The translations under genes were made by a program, and so were the position numbers. The notes under the pieces are model-generated. The model searched no databases. It worked only from the letters and a program-made list of their open reading frames with translations, and was not told where the DNA came from. This document shows, one piece after another, positions 12,487 through 24,637 of a stretch of DNA of 64,000 nt. This DNA comes from Prochlorococcus marinus XMU1408 (GTDB taxonomy: Bacteria > Cyanobacteriota > Cyanobacteriia > PCC-6307 > Cyanobiaceae). The DNA is taken from the NCBI RefSeq assembly GCF_003208055.1, contig NZ_QJUE01000007.1:42178-106177 (forward strand), read 5' to 3'. The first letter of the stretch is position 1. Each line of letters starts with the position of its first letter.

Positions 12487-12738
12487 ATGGATCTGAACGA
12501 CCCTGAACTTGAGTTCTCCGATCTTGTCTACGCATATCAAAGCTGGGTAATTGCTGTAATCAACGATGAAAAATTAAATAGTAAGGAAAAGTTACTTACA
12601 GAAGAAATATCGGATGATGCTTTAAATGCTATGAGATTCTTACCGGGCGAAGTAACTAGCGCAATTGAGACAAGTTTAGCTCGCGTCTATGAAGTTGATT
12701 CTGATGAACTCTCTTCCATCTTGTTTCCAGAAGAATAA
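12487..12738 (+). CDS. Small acidic hypothetical protein
   Basis: From the ATG at 12487 the protein is 83 residues, MDLNDPELEFSDLVYAYQSW. The upstream in-frame ATG at 12463 would add a hydrophobic run (MFIICLFV) that looks like leader sequence translated by chance. The protein is strongly acidic and helical (EKLLTEEISDDALNAMRF ... YEVDSDELSSILFPEE). No family is recognised. It is divergent from the gene at 11968 and convergent with the HesB-like gene. Confidence 0.6.
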   Translation: MDLNDPELEFSDLVYAYQSWVIAVINDEKLNSKEKLLTEEISDDALNAMRFLPGEVTSAIETSLARVYEVDSDELSSILFPEE

Positions 12739-12765
12739 ATTCAATTCTCTAATTGTTTTAAGAAG

Positions 12766-13116
12766 TTATTGAGCTTTTGAAAGTTTTCTAAAGCCTGATC
12801 CACATGGAGAAGCTTCTGCCCCTTTTGGCGTGCTAATTAGAAATCCACCTCCACTTAAATCACCAAAATAATTCAACTTTAGACCTTGAAAAAATAGAAC
12901 TTGATCTTGGCGAGCATACAAAGTCATCCCATCAGCTCTAGCGAGGGGAACACCATCATTTTTTCCTGGCCTAATTCTTATAAATTTCCATCCTTCTCCA
13001 CACTTATCATCCAGTAGATCAATATGCATAACTCCTGGTGTTCCAGTAAAAGCAGCTTGCCTATTTAACTCTGCTACTGCTGTTGCTGAAATTGTTAATC
13101 CAGGACCATTTTGCAT
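12766..13116 (-). CDS. HesB/IscA-like protein with an altered C-terminal cysteine motif
   Basis: The 116-residue protein resembles the HesB/IscA/ErpA fold: LTISATAVAELNRQA at the start, a central cysteine (Cys39 in DDKCGEGW), and a C-terminal CGSGF with Cys105. Authentic A-type Fe-S carriers end in CGCG, so the third conserved cysteine is a serine here. The region before it (DLSGGGFLISTPKGAEASPC) also differs from the usual NPNA-type sequence. It may bind a cluster differently or have lost carrier activity. ATG at 13116. The gene lies just downstream of tRNA-Val on the same strand. Confidence 0.75.
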   Translation of the reverse strand: MQNGPGLTISATAVAELNRQAAFTGTPGVMHIDLLDDKCGEGWKFIRIRPGKNDGVPLARADGMTLYARQDQVLFFQGLKLNYFGDLSGGGFLISTPKGAEASPCGSGFRKLSKAQ

Positions 13117-13136
13117 AAATTAAAGAATAATCTAGA

Positions 13137-13208
<72 letters not shown>

Positions 13209-13313
13209 ATACAACTTTTAGTCCTTCGACTAATTCATGTACTTTATACCTCAGGCTGCTCTGTTGTTGAGAATTAATCATAATTAGATCAACGATTCAA
13301 AAAAAATCGGTTT

Positions 13314-14162
13314 ATGAGCTTCGTTACAGCTCTATCAGGACAACTAAAAATGACAAACACAAACCAAATAAATTTAGACAAAAAAATCAATAAACTCCTT
13401 GAAGTAGTTTCAGACCTACGAGATCCAATCAAAGGTTGTCCTTGGGATCTCAAGCAAACTCATCTTTCGTTGATCCCATATGTTTTAGAGGAAGCCTATG
13501 AAGTTGCTCACGCAATACGAGAAGACAATCCTAACGAATTAAAAGAAGAGCTTGGAGATCTCTTATTACAAATAATTTTGCATGCTCAAATAGCAAAAGA
13601 AAAAAACTTATTTGATATGGGAGATATCATTGAAATAATCACTGAAAAGCTAATTCGCAGGCATCCACATGTATTTCAAAAAAAAGCAACAGTAAGTATA
13701 AAAGAAGTGGAATACTCATGGGAAAAAATCAAGAATCAAGAGAGACCATTAAATAACTCAAAAACTCCAATTAGTGACCGATTAAAATTAAAGATACGAC
13801 CTCAACCCTCAACGAAAGCAGCACTAATTATCTCTAAAAAAGCTTCAAAGAACGGCTTCGAATGGGAAAAAAGTGATCAGATTTGGGAAAAATTGTATGA
13901 AGAATTAGAAGAATTAAAAGATGCATTAAAAGCGGATCAGTACTCCAAAGCAGAAGCTGAAATAGGAGATGTATTATTTACATTGATCAATATTGCAAGA
14001 TGGCATAAAATATCGATAGAAGAAGGATTAGCAAAAACTAATAAAAGATTCCTAGAACGATTAAATTATATAGAAGAAAATATAGAGGGCGAATTACATT
14101 CCCAATCAAAAAAGAATTTAGAGAAATTCTGGGAATTAGCAAAGATTAATCTCAAGCATTAA
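13314..14162 (+). CDS. mazG: MazG family nucleoside triphosphate pyrophosphohydrolase
   Basis: The 282-residue protein has two MazG-type modules. The first has [20 protein letters not shown] and [20 protein letters not shown], with the EExxE-12-ExxD-type metal ligands. The second has [20 protein letters not shown] and [16 protein letters not shown]. The family hydrolyses (d)NTPs to monophosphates and cleans altered nucleotides; some members affect ppGpp. ATG at 13314 is the longest start, and ATG at 13350 ([12 protein letters not shown]) is an equally good alternative. It lies 10 bp upstream of speE. Confidence 0.92.
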   Translation: MSFVTALSGQLKMTNTNQINLDKKINKLLEVVSDLRDPIKGCPWDLKQTHLSLIPYVLEEAYEVAHAIREDNPNELKEELGDLLLQIILHAQIAKEKNLFDMGDIIEIITEKLIRRHPHVFQKKATVSIKEVEYSWEKIKNQERPLNNSKTPISDRLKLKIRPQPSTKAALIISKKASKNGFEWEKSDQIWEKLYEELEELKDALKADQYSKAEAEIGDVLFTLINIARWHKISIEEGLAKTNKRFLERLNYIEENIEGELHSQSKKNLEKFWELAKINLKH

Positions 14163-14172
14163 TATTATAATT

Positions 14173-15039
14173 ATGAATCAAAGACTAAGGACAAGGTCAG
14201 ATTGGCTTGACGAGTATCATCAAGGAGTTAGATATGGACTGCTTGGAAACTTAATACTAGAAGAGACTAGTCCTTTTCAAAAAATTACCATCTTTGAAAG
14301 CAAGAGATATGGAAAAGCACTATTACTTGATGATTGTTGGATGACGGCAGAAAAGTCTGAAAAATGTTATCACGAATGTCTTATTCATCCTGCCTTATCC
14401 TGTTCTACGCAAATAGATAATATTTTAATTATTGGAGGAGGTGATGGGGGTAGTGCAAGAGAATGTTTAAAATATAAAGAGGTTAAGTCTATCGATCTAG
14501 TTGAAATCGATCTAAGAGTGATTGAATTAAGTAAAAAGTATTTACCTACTATCGGAGGAAATGCATGGTCTGACTCAAGATTGCATTTACAAATCAAGAA
14601 TGGAATTGATTGGGTAAAAAATGCAAAAGAAAATTCATATGATGTAATTATTATTGATGGCGCAGATCCTATTGGACCCTCCAAAGAATTATTCAGCAAT
14701 TCGTTTCTTACAGATTGCAAGCGAATATTGAAACGAGGAGGAGTTTTAGCAACTCAAAGTGAATCACCAGAATCTTTCCGGCAAATTCATATAAATATTG
14801 TCAAAGTTCTGCGTGAAATTTTTGACTACGCAGATCCAATGTATGGATCTGTATCCATTTACCCAAGTGGTTTATGGAGCTGGACATTTGCATCTATGGG
14901 GAAGCCCAAATACATGAATCCAAAAAAAAGTCGCGTGAATGAAATCTCTAAAAATTGTCAGATTTGGAGTGAGCGATGGCAACAAGGTGCATTTAATATT
15001 ATTCCTGCATTCATAGAAAGAGAGCTAGCAAAAACATGA
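14173..15039 (+). CDS. speE: Polyamine aminopropyltransferase (spermidine synthase)
   Basis: The 288-residue protein has the decarboxylated-SAM binding loop GGGDGG at residues 88-93, [16 protein letters not shown] for the nucleotide end, and [18 protein letters not shown] as the catalytic region. This is the expected length and order for SpeE, which transfers the aminopropyl group to putrescine. Its stop overlaps the speB start by four bases (ATGA at 15036-15039), so the two are translationally coupled polyamine genes. Confidence 0.94.
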   Translation: MNQRLRTRSDWLDEYHQGVRYGLLGNLILEETSPFQKITIFESKRYGKALLLDDCWMTAEKSEKCYHECLIHPALSCSTQIDNILIIGGGDGGSARECLKYKEVKSIDLVEIDLRVIELSKKYLPTIGGNAWSDSRLHLQIKNGIDWVKNAKENSYDVIIIDGADPIGPSKELFSNSFLTDCKRILKRGGVLATQSESPESFRQIHINIVKVLREIFDYADPMYGSVSIYPSGLWSWTFASMGKPKYMNPKKSRVNEISKNCQIWSERWQQGAFNIIPAFIERELAKT

Positions 15040-15929
15040 GCAAATCCAACCTCAAGGATCTATCAATATTTAATAACGATGGTGCAATATTTATGGGAGG
15101 ACAAAGAAGCATCGATCAATGCAAAGTATCGCTGTTAGGAGTTCCTTATGATGGAACTTGTTGCTTTAGACCTGGCGCGAGATTCGGTCCTTCTGCTGTT
15201 AGGGAAGATAGCTATGGAATTGAAACATATTGTCCGCAATTAAATTTAGATTTAGAAGATATAAAATTTGCTGATTTAGGTTCATTAGATATTCCCCTTG
15301 GAGATGCAAAATTAACAATTGATTACGTAAAAGACGCGATCGATATTTTACTTAAAAACAATTTAAAGCCTCTTATTATTGGTGGAGAACATTCAATAAC
15401 AACTGGAATTCTTAAATCAATAATTACCAATTATCCTGAATTAATTATGATTCAATTAGATGCTCACGCAGACCTTAGAGATGAATGGTTAGGTAGTAAA
15501 TTTAGTCATGCTTGTACTATGAAAAGATGTTTAGAAATACTACCTAGCAAAAATATCTTTCAAATAGGAATAAGAAGTGGGACAAAATCGGAATTTCTTG
15601 AAATGAATAATACTAAAAGATTAATTAAACATACTTATGGAGATAATGCAAAATATTTAGATAAAGCTCTAAAAAATTTCAAAGGAAAACCAATCTATTT
15701 AACTTTTGATTTAGATTGGTTTGATCCATCTATAATGCCAGGTACAGGAACTCCTGAACCTGGAGGTTATTTTTGGGGAGATTTTGCAGCAATCGTAGAA
15801 GTTCTTAAATCTCACAACTTAATTGGTGCTGATGTAGTCGAACTATCTCCAAAATTAGATAATTCAGGTATAAGTACTATTCTTGCTGCAAAGGTGATAC
15901 GTTCATTAATTATGTTACTAAATAAATAA
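15036..15929 (+). CDS. speB: Agmatinase/ureohydrolase family protein
   Basis: The 297-residue protein has the ureohydrolase metal ligands: His119 in GGEHS, the DAHAD motif at residues 142-146, and [10 protein letters not shown] later. [22 protein letters not shown] matches the agmatinase substrate-side motif. Agmatinase splits agmatine into putrescine and urea, which would feed SpeE directly. The four-base overlap with speE supports that role. Family members with other guanidine substrates cannot be ruled out from sequence alone. Confidence 0.88.
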   Translation: MSKSNLKDLSIFNNDGAIFMGGQRSIDQCKVSLLGVPYDGTCCFRPGARFGPSAVREDSYGIETYCPQLNLDLEDIKFADLGSLDIPLGDAKLTIDYVKDAIDILLKNNLKPLIIGGEHSITTGILKSIITNYPELIMIQLDAHADLRDEWLGSKFSHACTMKRCLEILPSKNIFQIGIRSGTKSEFLEMNNTKRLIKHTYGDNAKYLDKALKNFKGKPIYLTFDLDWFDPSIMPGTGTPEPGGYFWGDFAAIVEVLKSHNLIGADVVELSPKLDNSGISTILAAKVIRSLIMLLNK

Positions 15930-15940
15930 TTTTATCAAAT

Positions 15941-16171
15941 TCAATTTACATTCTCTTTTGATACTAATACCTTTCGAAAATCGAGTTGTTGATGAACAAA
16001 TTTTTCAGAAATCTTTGGTAAGATAGGTTCCTTTTTTATCCAGTGATAACAAGAAACAAGTGAAGAAATTTCAGAATGTATTTTTATTTTTCTAAGTTTG
16101 CACCATGAGAATTTATCAAAATGAGTAGAGTCACATTGATTACAGCTTCTACAACATCTTTTTGAAGTCAT
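15941..16171 (-). CDS. Small cysteine-rich hypothetical protein
   Basis: From the ATG at 16171 the protein is 76 residues; the frame extends back to a TTG at 16186. The N terminus has a cysteine cluster (KRCCRSCNQCDS) followed by a further cysteine (FSWCKLRK), which suggests metal binding. The remainder is basic with no recognised domain. It converges with speB, 11 bp from its stop. The cysteine spacing and filling of an otherwise empty interval support a real gene. No function is proposed. Confidence 0.5.
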   Translation of the reverse strand: MTSKRCCRSCNQCDSTHFDKFSWCKLRKIKIHSEISSLVSCYHWIKKEPILPKISEKFVHQQLDFRKVLVSKENVN

Positions 16172-16301
16172 CTCTTCATCGACCAAGACTCATAGATTAG
16201 TAAAACTTTCCGGATCGAGCCACAAAGCATTAAATTTAGTTTGAGTAATTCTTATAGATTCACCTTATTACTAGTGAATTTCTATATACCTTCAGCAAAA
16301 A

Positions 16302-17420
16302 ATGAAATTACTGCAAACTCCTCTTCATAAAGAACTCAAAGAATTAGGAGGGAAAATGATCCCTTTTGCAAACTGGGAAATGCCTGTAAGCTTTGCAGGG
16401 TTAATAGAAGAGCACAATGCAGTAAGACAAAACGTTGGGATGTTCGACATATCTCACATGGGCGTTGTGCAATTAAAAGGTAAAAATATCAAGAGCGCGA
16501 TACAAAATTTGGTGCCTTCAGACGTTTTTCGAATAGGGCCCGGTGAAGCATGTTATACAGTTTTTTTAAAAGACAATGGAGGTATTCAAGACGATCTAAT
16601 CATTTATGATCAAGGAATTTTAGACACAAATGAAGAGAGCATACTTCTAGTTATTAATGCCGCAAGAAAAGAATCAGACATTGAATGGTTAAATTTAAAT
16701 CTTTCAAAACAAGAAATCACAATATCTGAATTCATGCCCGAAGGAGCATTGATTGCCATCCAAGGTCCAGAATCAATTCGTACATTTGAGAAAATTCTTC
16801 AAGAGCCTTTATCGAATTTGCCACGTTTTGGTCACAAAACTATTACTTCTAATCCAAATATAATTAACTCACAAGAATCAATTTTTATTGCACGCACTGG
16901 TTATACAGGAGAGGAAGGTTTCGAATTTTTATCATCGCCAGAAACAGCCAAGTCAATCTGGAAAAGCCTAATTGCATCGGGAGTTACTCCATGCGGGCTT
17001 GGAGCAAGAGATACACTGCGATTAGAAGCTTCTATGCATTTATATGGCAACGATATCAACCTAGATACAACTCCCTTTGAAGCTGGCTTGGGTTGGTTAG
17101 TTCATTTAGAAATGCCTCATGATTTTATAGGTAGGAAAGCTCTAGAAAAACAGGTTGAAGATGGAACCCGAAAAAAACTTGTTGGTATGAAGGTGCTTGA
17201 TAAAGGAATTGCAAGAAAAGGATACCGAGTTTTACATAACAACGAAACTGTTGGGCAAGTAACTAGCGGAACTTGGTCTCCAACATTGAAAGAACCTATA
17301 GCTCTTGCTTATGTACCTAGCGAAATTGCAAAAATAAATACTCAATTAGAAGTAGAAATTAGAGGAAAAAAACATCCTGCAATCATCGTAAAAAGACCTT
17401 TCTACAGAAAAGGTTTTTGA
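16302..17420 (+). CDS. gcvT: Aminomethyltransferase (glycine cleavage system T protein)
   Basis: The 372-residue protein has the typical length and motifs: GMFDISHMGVVQL near residue 47, ARTGYTGEEGFEF in the folate-binding half, GLGARDTLRLEASMHLYGND, and TSGTWSPTLKEPIALAYV close to the C terminus. It moves the methylene group from the H protein to tetrahydrofolate, needed here for photorespiratory glycine turnover. No glycine riboswitch is seen in the 130-bp upstream gap. It is followed by aspS on the same strand. Confidence 0.96.
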   Translation: MKLLQTPLHKELKELGGKMIPFANWEMPVSFAGLIEEHNAVRQNVGMFDISHMGVVQLKGKNIKSAIQNLVPSDVFRIGPGEACYTVFLKDNGGIQDDLIIYDQGILDTNEESILLVINAARKESDIEWLNLNLSKQEITISEFMPEGALIAIQGPESIRTFEKILQEPLSNLPRFGHKTITSNPNIINSQESIFIARTGYTGEEGFEFLSSPETAKSIWKSLIASGVTPCGLGARDTLRLEASMHLYGNDINLDTTPFEAGLGWLVHLEMPHDFIGRKALEKQVEDGTRKKLVGMKVLDKGIARKGYRVLHNNETVGQVTSGTWSPTLKEPIALAYVPSEIAKINTQLEVEIRGKKHPAIIVKRPFYRKGF

Positions 17421-17494
17421 GCAAGTAAAAACTCTGTTGTGCATAAAAGCCGGTCTTTGTGGGAAACTCATTACTCATGATGATTGAGAATTTC

Positions 17495-19315
17495 ATGCGC
17501 AATAAGACTTGTGGAGAACTGCGAGCTTCCGCAATTGGCGCAGATGTTCAACTATGTGGTTGGGTTGATCGCAGGAGGGATCATGGCGGAGTAATTTTTA
17601 TTGATCTCAGAGATCGCTCTGGAACAATTCAAATAACAGTTGATCCAGATCAAGGTCCGAATCTTTTTAGCATCGCTGAAAGTCTAAGAAATGAGACTGT
17701 TCTTCAAATCAATGGATTGATCAGAGCAAGACCTGAAGAAGCTATTAATACAAAAATCCCAACCGGTGAAATAGAAGTCTTAGCTAAAAATATCAAAATC
17801 CTCAATGCTGTTACTAGTTCACTCCCTTTCTCAGTTTCTATTCATGATGATGAGAGTGTTAAAGAAGAAATCAGGCTAAGACATAGATATTTGGATCTCA
17901 GAAGAGAAAGAATGAATAATAATCTTCGCTTGAGACATAACACAGTCAAAGCAGCTAGAAGTTTTCTTGAAAAGGAAGGATTTATAGAAGTTGAAACACC
18001 TGTTCTGACTAGATCAACTCCTGAAGGAGCAAGAGATTATTTAGTACCCTCACGTGTATGTGGTGGCGAATTTTTTGCATTGCCGCAATCACCACAATTA
18101 TTCAAACAATTATTGATGGTTGGTGGCGTTGAGCGTTACTACCAAGTTGCACGATGTTTTCGAGACGAAGATTTACGAGCAGACAGACAACCAGAATTTA
18201 CTCAATTAGATATTGAAATGAGTTTTATGGAGGAAAAGGAAATAATTGAATTAAATGAGAAATTAATTGTCAACATATGGAAAAAAATTAAAGGGATTGA
18301 TCTCCCAACTCCATTCCCAAGAATGACTTGGCAAGAAGCTATGGATCGATTTGGGACTGACAGACCTGATACTCGATATGGGATGGAACTCGTTAACACA
18401 AGTGATTTATTTTCCAAAAGTGGATTTAAAGTTTTTTCAAATGCTATTTCTTCTGGTGGATGCATAAAATGCATCACCATTGAGGATGGAAATAATTTAA
18501 TTAGTAATGTCCGAATAAAACCTGGTGGAGATATTTTTAGCGAAGCCCAAAAGGCTGGTGCTGGCGGACTAGCGTTTATTAGAGTTCGAGATAATGAAGA
18601 AGTCGATACTATAGGAGCCATCAAAAATAATTTAACTACCTCACAAATAAAAGAACTACTATCAAAAACGAACGCGAAACCTGGTGATCTAATACTTTTT
18701 GGTGCAGGAACTACAAATATTGTTAATAGAACCTTAGATAGAGTGCGTCAATTTATTGCTCAAGATCTAAAAATCATCTCAGACAACAGACTAAAAGCAC
18801 AATGGAATTTTCTTTGGGTCACTGATTTTCCTATGTTTGAATTAAATTCTGATGAAAATCGTCTTGAAGCAATTCATCATCCCTTCTGTGCTCCGAAGCC
18901 TGAAGATATTGGTGAATCAGAAAACTTATGGAAAGACAAATTACCCAAGTCAAATGCTCAAGCGTATGATCTAGTGCTAAATGGCCTAGAAATTGGTGGA
19001 GGATCTTTAAGAATTCACAACTCAGAACTTCAAAAAACTGTATTTGAAGTCATTGGTCTATCTAAGAATGAGGCAGAAGAGCAATTCGGTTTTTTAATTG
19101 ATGCACTTTCAATGGGTGCTCCTCCACATGGTGGGATTGCATTTGGACTTGACAGAATAGTTATGCTTTTAGCCAATGAAGATTCAATTAGAGATACTAT
19201 TGCTTTTCCAAAAACACAACAAGCTCGTTGTTCCATGGCTAAAGCCCCTGCAAACGTAGAAAATAAACAATTAGAAGACCTCCATATAGCCTCGACTTGG
19301 ATCGAGCCTGATTGA
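17495..19315 (+). CDS. aspS: Aspartyl-tRNA synthetase
   Basis: The class II synthetase is 606 residues when started at ATG 17495 ([15 protein letters not shown]), which matches the usual N terminus. The frame extends upstream to 17459, but those 12 residues look like untranslated leader. It has the OB-fold opening [15 protein letters not shown], motif 2 [18 protein letters not shown], a bacterial GAD insertion ([13 protein letters not shown] region), and motif 3 [11 protein letters not shown]. It charges tRNA-Asp. Whether it also misacylates tRNA-Asn was not resolved. Confidence 0.95.
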   Translation: MRNKTCGELRASAIGADVQLCGWVDRRRDHGGVIFIDLRDRSGTIQITVDPDQGPNLFSIAESLRNETVLQINGLIRARPEEAINTKIPTGEIEVLAKNIKILNAVTSSLPFSVSIHDDESVKEEIRLRHRYLDLRRERMNNNLRLRHNTVKAARSFLEKEGFIEVETPVLTRSTPEGARDYLVPSRVCGGEFFALPQSPQLFKQLLMVGGVERYYQVARCFRDEDLRADRQPEFTQLDIEMSFMEEKEIIELNEKLIVNIWKKIKGIDLPTPFPRMTWQEAMDRFGTDRPDTRYGMELVNTSDLFSKSGFKVFSNAISSGGCIKCITIEDGNNLISNVRIKPGGDIFSEAQKAGAGGLAFIRVRDNEEVDTIGAIKNNLTTSQIKELLSKTNAKPGDLILFGAGTTNIVNRTLDRVRQFIAQDLKIISDNRLKAQWNFLWVTDFPMFELNSDENRLEAIHHPFCAPKPEDIGESENLWKDKLPKSNAQAYDLVLNGLEIGGGSLRIHNSELQKTVFEVIGLSKNEAEEQFGFLIDALSMGAPPHGGIAFGLDRIVMLLANEDSIRDTIAFPKTQQARCSMAKAPANVENKQLEDLHIASTWIEPD

Positions 19316-19418
19316 ATTGATAGAAATTAGCGACAAAAACACTATCCTAAAGAGAAAATATGTAAATTTCTTGGCGTTTAGCTGGATCAAGGTAGCTTAA
19401 AGAATGATTGAAAAGTAA

Positions 19419-21086
<1,668 letters not shown>

Positions 21087-21728
21087 ATGGAACCATCTCT
21101 ACCAGTAGTGGAATGTTTTCATTCTCTACAAGGAGAAGGAGAACATGCTGGTAGAAGCGCTTACTTCATTAGATTAGCTAGTTGCAAAGTTGGATGTCCT
21201 TGGTGTGATACGAAAAATTCATGGAATTCCGAACTTCATCCACAACAAACTTTGATAGATTTATCAATTAGCACAGCCAAAGCGCAAACAGAAGGTGCAG
21301 CTTTTGTTGTAATCACTGGAGGTGAGCCATTACATCATAATTTAGATCATCTATGCAGAGAAATTAGAAAATCTACACTCAATCTAGAGAAAAAATCTAT
21401 TCCAATTCATCTCGAAACAAGCGGTGTAGATGCACTAAGTGGCAACCCAGATTGGATAACATTATCTCCTAAACGGCATTCTCCTCCACGCCTTGATAAT
21501 CTGTTATCTTGCCAAGAATTAAAAGTTGTCATACAGAACGCTGAAGATTTACTTTTTGCTAAAAAAATGGCTGATTTAATAAAAAACAATGGAAAGGTTA
21601 AACCTCAATTATTTTTACAAGCAGGATGGGAAAATGAAGAAGGACAAACACTCGCAATCAAGTATGTAAAAAACAATCCTGATTGGAGATTAAGTATGCA
21701 AACTCACAAATGGCTAGGTGTACTCTAA
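21087..21728 (+). CDS. queE: 7-carboxy-7-deazaguanine synthase
   Basis: The 213-residue radical SAM protein has the cluster-binding cysteines Cys33, Cys37 and Cys40 in CKVGCPWC. The SAM-contact VITGGEPLHH and the substrate-side EFHSLQGEGEHAGR-like opening (CFHSLQGEGEHAGRSAYFIR) are present. It makes CDG from CPH4, a step toward queuosine. It is joined to pyrG without a spacer and is followed by queC, the next enzyme of the pathway, 46 bp downstream. Confidence 0.93.
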   Translation: MEPSLPVVECFHSLQGEGEHAGRSAYFIRLASCKVGCPWCDTKNSWNSELHPQQTLIDLSISTAKAQTEGAAFVVITGGEPLHHNLDHLCREIRKSTLNLEKKSIPIHLETSGVDALSGNPDWITLSPKRHSPPRLDNLLSCQELKVVIQNAEDLLFAKKMADLIKNNGKVKPQLFLQAGWENEEGQTLAIKYVKNNPDWRLSMQTHKWLGVL

Positions 21729-21774
21729 CCATCTAGATAATTAAGATTTTGCTTCATTAGATTTAAAAAAAATA

Positions 21775-22452
21775 ATGATTGAACAGACAACAATTGCATT
21801 ACTTTCCGGAGGAATTGATTCAGCTACAGCTGCATGTATAGCTATGGAAGCTGGGCAAAAAGTGATTGGATTATCCTTTGATTATGGCCAACGACATCTT
21901 AAGGAGTTACAAGCAGCCGCAGATTTAGCAAAAGATTTAAATCTTGAGGATCACATAACAATCAAGATTGATTTATCTTCTTGGGGTGGGTCCTCCTTGA
22001 CCGACACGTCACAAATAATTCCCACTAAAGGCATACAAAAAAATACTATTCCTAATACTTACGTTCCAGGTAGAAACACTATCTTTGTTGCTATTGGGTT
22101 AAGTCTTGCAGAAGCTCGTGGAGCCAATCGAATAGCATTAGGCATCAATGCAATGGATTATTCTGGATATCCAGACTGTAGACCAGATTATTTAGAGGCA
22201 TATCAAGATTTAGCCAACTTATCCAGCAGAGTAGGACGCGAGGGGAAAGGTATAAAACTCTGGGCTCCACTACTAGCTTGGGAAAAAACAAAAATCTTTA
22301 AAGAGGCATTACGCTTAAAAATTCCTATAGAAAAAACATGGAGTTGCTATCAAGGTGAAAGTAAACCATGTGGTAGATGTGATAGTTGTCGCATTAGAGA
22401 TAAAGCATTAAAAGAAATAGGTCGAGAAGATCTATGTAGCCAAAATATCTAG
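21775..22452 (+). CDS. queC: 7-cyano-7-deazaguanine synthase
   Basis: The 225-residue protein has the PP-loop ATP-binding motif [11 protein letters not shown] near its N terminus and a C-terminal zinc site ([22 protein letters not shown]). [20 protein letters not shown] fits QueC. It converts carboxy-deazaguanine to preQ0. It follows queE and overlaps the start of pabB by one base, which may link deazaguanine and folate-related genes in one operon; both pathways involve GTP-derived pterins. Confidence 0.94.
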   Translation: MIEQTTIALLSGGIDSATAACIAMEAGQKVIGLSFDYGQRHLKELQAAADLAKDLNLEDHITIKIDLSSWGGSSLTDTSQIIPTKGIQKNTIPNTYVPGRNTIFVAIGLSLAEARGANRIALGINAMDYSGYPDCRPDYLEAYQDLANLSSRVGREGKGIKLWAPLLAWEKTKIFKEALRLKIPIEKTWSCYQGESKPCGRCDSCRIRDKALKEIGREDLCSQNI

Positions 22453-23792
22453 TGAATAACATTAAGCGAATACTATGTCAGTGGAAATCACCTGAGCTAG
22501 TAGCTTATAAATTGATTCAAGAATGGGGAGATGCAGGATTTATATGGCTTGATGGCGATGGGAGTGATTTAGGTCGATGGGTCACCTTAGGAATTAATCC
22601 TCTAGAACAGTTTTGTTCTAGAGGATTGGAAACTTCAAAAAACGATTCTAATCCTTTTAAAATTTTACGCGAATTACCGCCAGGGCATTGGACTGGTTGG
22701 CTGAGTTATGAAGCTGCATCTTGGACAGAGCCACAAAATCCATGGCAAACAAGTTCTATGGCAACTTTATGGATAGCCTCTCATGACCCTATATTAAAAT
22801 TTGATCTTCAGAAGAGAGAGCTATGGCTAGAAGGCAAAGATGAAAAGCGCATCTCAATTATGGAAAATTTTCTAAAAAGTACTTTTCATCAAAAGCTTTC
22901 CAAAGCTCACTCTGAAACGACAAAACAAACAGAACGCAAGAATAGTATCCCCCTAGAATCTTGGGACTGGAAATTAACAAGTCAAGAATATTCTGAAAGA
23001 GTTGATGAGATCAAAGAATGGATTGCGAAAGGTGATATTTTTCAGGCTAATCTAACCACCTCATGCCAAGCCCCATTACCAGAATCTATGCGTCCAATAG
23101 ACGTATATTCAAAACTTAAAAAATGCTCCCCGGCTCCATTTGCTGGAGTAATTATCGGCGATCAAATGGCAAAAGGAGAAGCTATTATATCAACTTCACC
23201 TGAAAGGTTTTTAAAAGCGTTACCCAGTGGTGAGGTGGAAACGAGACCAATCAAAGGAACTAGACCCAGAGATAGAGATCCAGAAAAGGATGCTGATTGG
23301 GCAGCAGAACTTATTTGTAGTCCAAAAGATCATGCTGAGAATGTAATGATTGTAGATCTACTAAGAAATGATCTTGGAAGAGTATGCCAACCTGGTTCAA
23401 TCAAAGTCCCTCATCTACTAGTTTTAGAAAGCTATTCACAAGTTCATCATCTCACTTCAGTAGTTAAAGGTAGACTCAATACAAATAAAACTTGGGTTGA
23501 CTTGCTTGAAGCATGCTGGCCAGGAGGTTCAGTAACAGGAGCACCGAAGCTTAGAGCATGTAAAAGATTGTATGAACTTGAACCAACAGCGAGAGGTCCA
23601 TATTGTGGATCAATATTAAATATAAATTGGGAGGGGGGCCTTGATAGCAATATTTTAATCCGATCTTTAATGATTAAAGAATCCTCTATCAGTGCTCACG
23701 CTGGATGTGGAATTGTTGCAGATTCAGATAGTCAAAAGGAAGCTGAGGAAATGAATTGGAAATTGATGCCACTTTTAAACGCATTAACATGA
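22452..23792 (+). CDS. pabB: Aminodeoxychorismate synthase component I-like (chorismate-binding enzyme)
   Basis: The 446-residue protein starts at GTG overlapping the queC stop. Its C-terminal half has the chorismate-binding fold: KGDIFQANLTTSCQAPLP, STSPERFLKALPSGEVETRP, IKGTRPRDRDPEKDADWAAE, VDLLRNDLGRVCQPGSI and PGGSVTGAPKLRACK. The N-terminal part is divergent. Coupling to a class IV aminotransferase (pabC-like) favours PabB over anthranilate synthase TrpE. An unusually stable hairpin lies inside the coding sequence at 22596-22627. Confidence 0.85.
   Translation: MNNIKRILCQWKSPELVAYKLIQEWGDAGFIWLDGDGSDLGRWVTLGINPLEQFCSRGLETSKNDSNPFKILRELPPGHWTGWLSYEAASWTEPQNPWQTSSMATLWIASHDPILKFDLQKRELWLEGKDEKRISIMENFLKSTFHQKLSKAHSETTKQTERKNSIPLESWDWKLTSQEYSERVDEIKEWIAKGDIFQANLTTSCQAPLPESMRPIDVYSKLKKCSPAPFAGVIIGDQMAKGEAIISTSPERFLKALPSGEVETRPIKGTRPRDRDPEKDADWAAELICSPKDHAENVMIVDLLRNDLGRVCQPGSIKVPHLLVLESYSQVHHLTSVVKGRLNTNKTWVDLLEACWPGGSVTGAPKLRACKRLYELEPTARGPYCGSILNINWEGGLDSNILIRSLMIKESSISAHAGCGIVADSDSQKEAEEMNWKLMPLLNALT
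22596..22627 (+). other. Perfect 14-bp inverted repeat inside pabB
   Basis: AATCCTCTAGAACA at 22596-22609 and TGTTCTAGAGGATT at 22614-22627 are exact reverse complements separated by a GTTT loop. The stem is intramolecular on either strand and is in frame within pabB, encoding NPLEQFCSRGLETS. It is far stronger than would be expected from chance in coding sequence. No T-run follows, so it is not a clear intrinsic terminator. Confidence 0.8.
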
Positions 23793-24616
23793 CTAAAAAT
23801 AAGAACGAAAAATTAGGCTGGATTAATGGTCACTGGGGAGTCTTCAAAGATTTAAAAGTGCCAATTAATGATCGAGGTCTCAACTTTGCAGATGGAATCT
23901 TTGAAACGATTTTCATTTTGAATGGAGTTCCGCAGCTTCTTGATGAGCATTTAAATAGATGGGAAGAAAGTGCAAGTATTTTAGAAATGAATCCCCCGCC
24001 ATCAAAAGAATGGTTGATTTCACTCATTGAAGATGGCATTAACCGATCGCAATTAAATAAGGTCAATGGAGTAATTCGTATTAATTGGACTCGAGGAGCA
24101 TCAAAACAACGTGGAATTGATATCAGCAAGACAAGCCATCATAGTTTTTGGTTGGAGATAGATTCTTATCAACCAAATTTTGAATCTATATCTACAATAA
24201 TTAGTCAAACTGAAAGAAGAAATTCTTTTAGCCGATTGAGTTATTGTAAAACATTTTCCTATACCCAAGGGATTCAAGCACGCATAGAAGCAAAGAATGC
24301 AGGCTTTAATGATGCAATATTATTAAATAGTCAAGGTGAAATATGTTGCGCCACTACAGCAAATATATTAGTAAAAAGAGAAAATAATTGGTTGACTCCC
24401 CCATCTAATAGTGGTTGTCTACCTGGCATAATGCGTCAACGAGGAATTGATTTGAATATAATAAAAGAAGCTCTCATTGAAGCGACACCAAAAGATAATG
24501 ATGAATGGTTTTTAATTAATAGTTTAAGTTGTCGTCCAATTAAAAAAATAAACAAAAAAGAATTAAAAATATCAACTAACCCCAAAGAATTTTGGCTGAG
24601 TTTATTACAAATCTAA
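23789..24616 (+). CDS. pabC: Class IV aminotransferase, 4-amino-4-deoxychorismate lyase-like
   Basis: The protein is 275 residues from the ATG at 23789, whose ATGA overlaps the pabB stop; the frame extends upstream to 23756 inside pabB. Fold type IV features are INDRGLNFADGIFETIF near the start, NAGFNDAILLNSQGEICCATTANILV, and LPGIMRQRGIDL. Pairing with PabB suggests aminodeoxychorismate lyase, giving p-aminobenzoate for folate. Branched-chain or D-amino-acid aminotransferases share the fold, so the exact substrate is inferred from context. Confidence 0.82.
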   Translation: MTKNKNEKLGWINGHWGVFKDLKVPINDRGLNFADGIFETIFILNGVPQLLDEHLNRWEESASILEMNPPPSKEWLISLIEDGINRSQLNKVNGVIRINWTRGASKQRGIDISKTSHHSFWLEIDSYQPNFESISTIISQTERRNSFSRLSYCKTFSYTQGIQARIEAKNAGFNDAILLNSQGEICCATTANILVKRENNWLTPPSNSGCLPGIMRQRGIDLNIIKEALIEATPKDNDEWFLINSLSCRPIKKINKKELKISTNPKEFWLSLLQI

Positions 24617-24637
24617 AAATAATATCTGATAGACTAT

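Noticed and set aside
16187..16301. Possible glycine riboswitch before gcvT
   Set aside because: The known conserved core sequences are not seen; only a 6-bp stem (ATTCAC/GTGAAT) is present.
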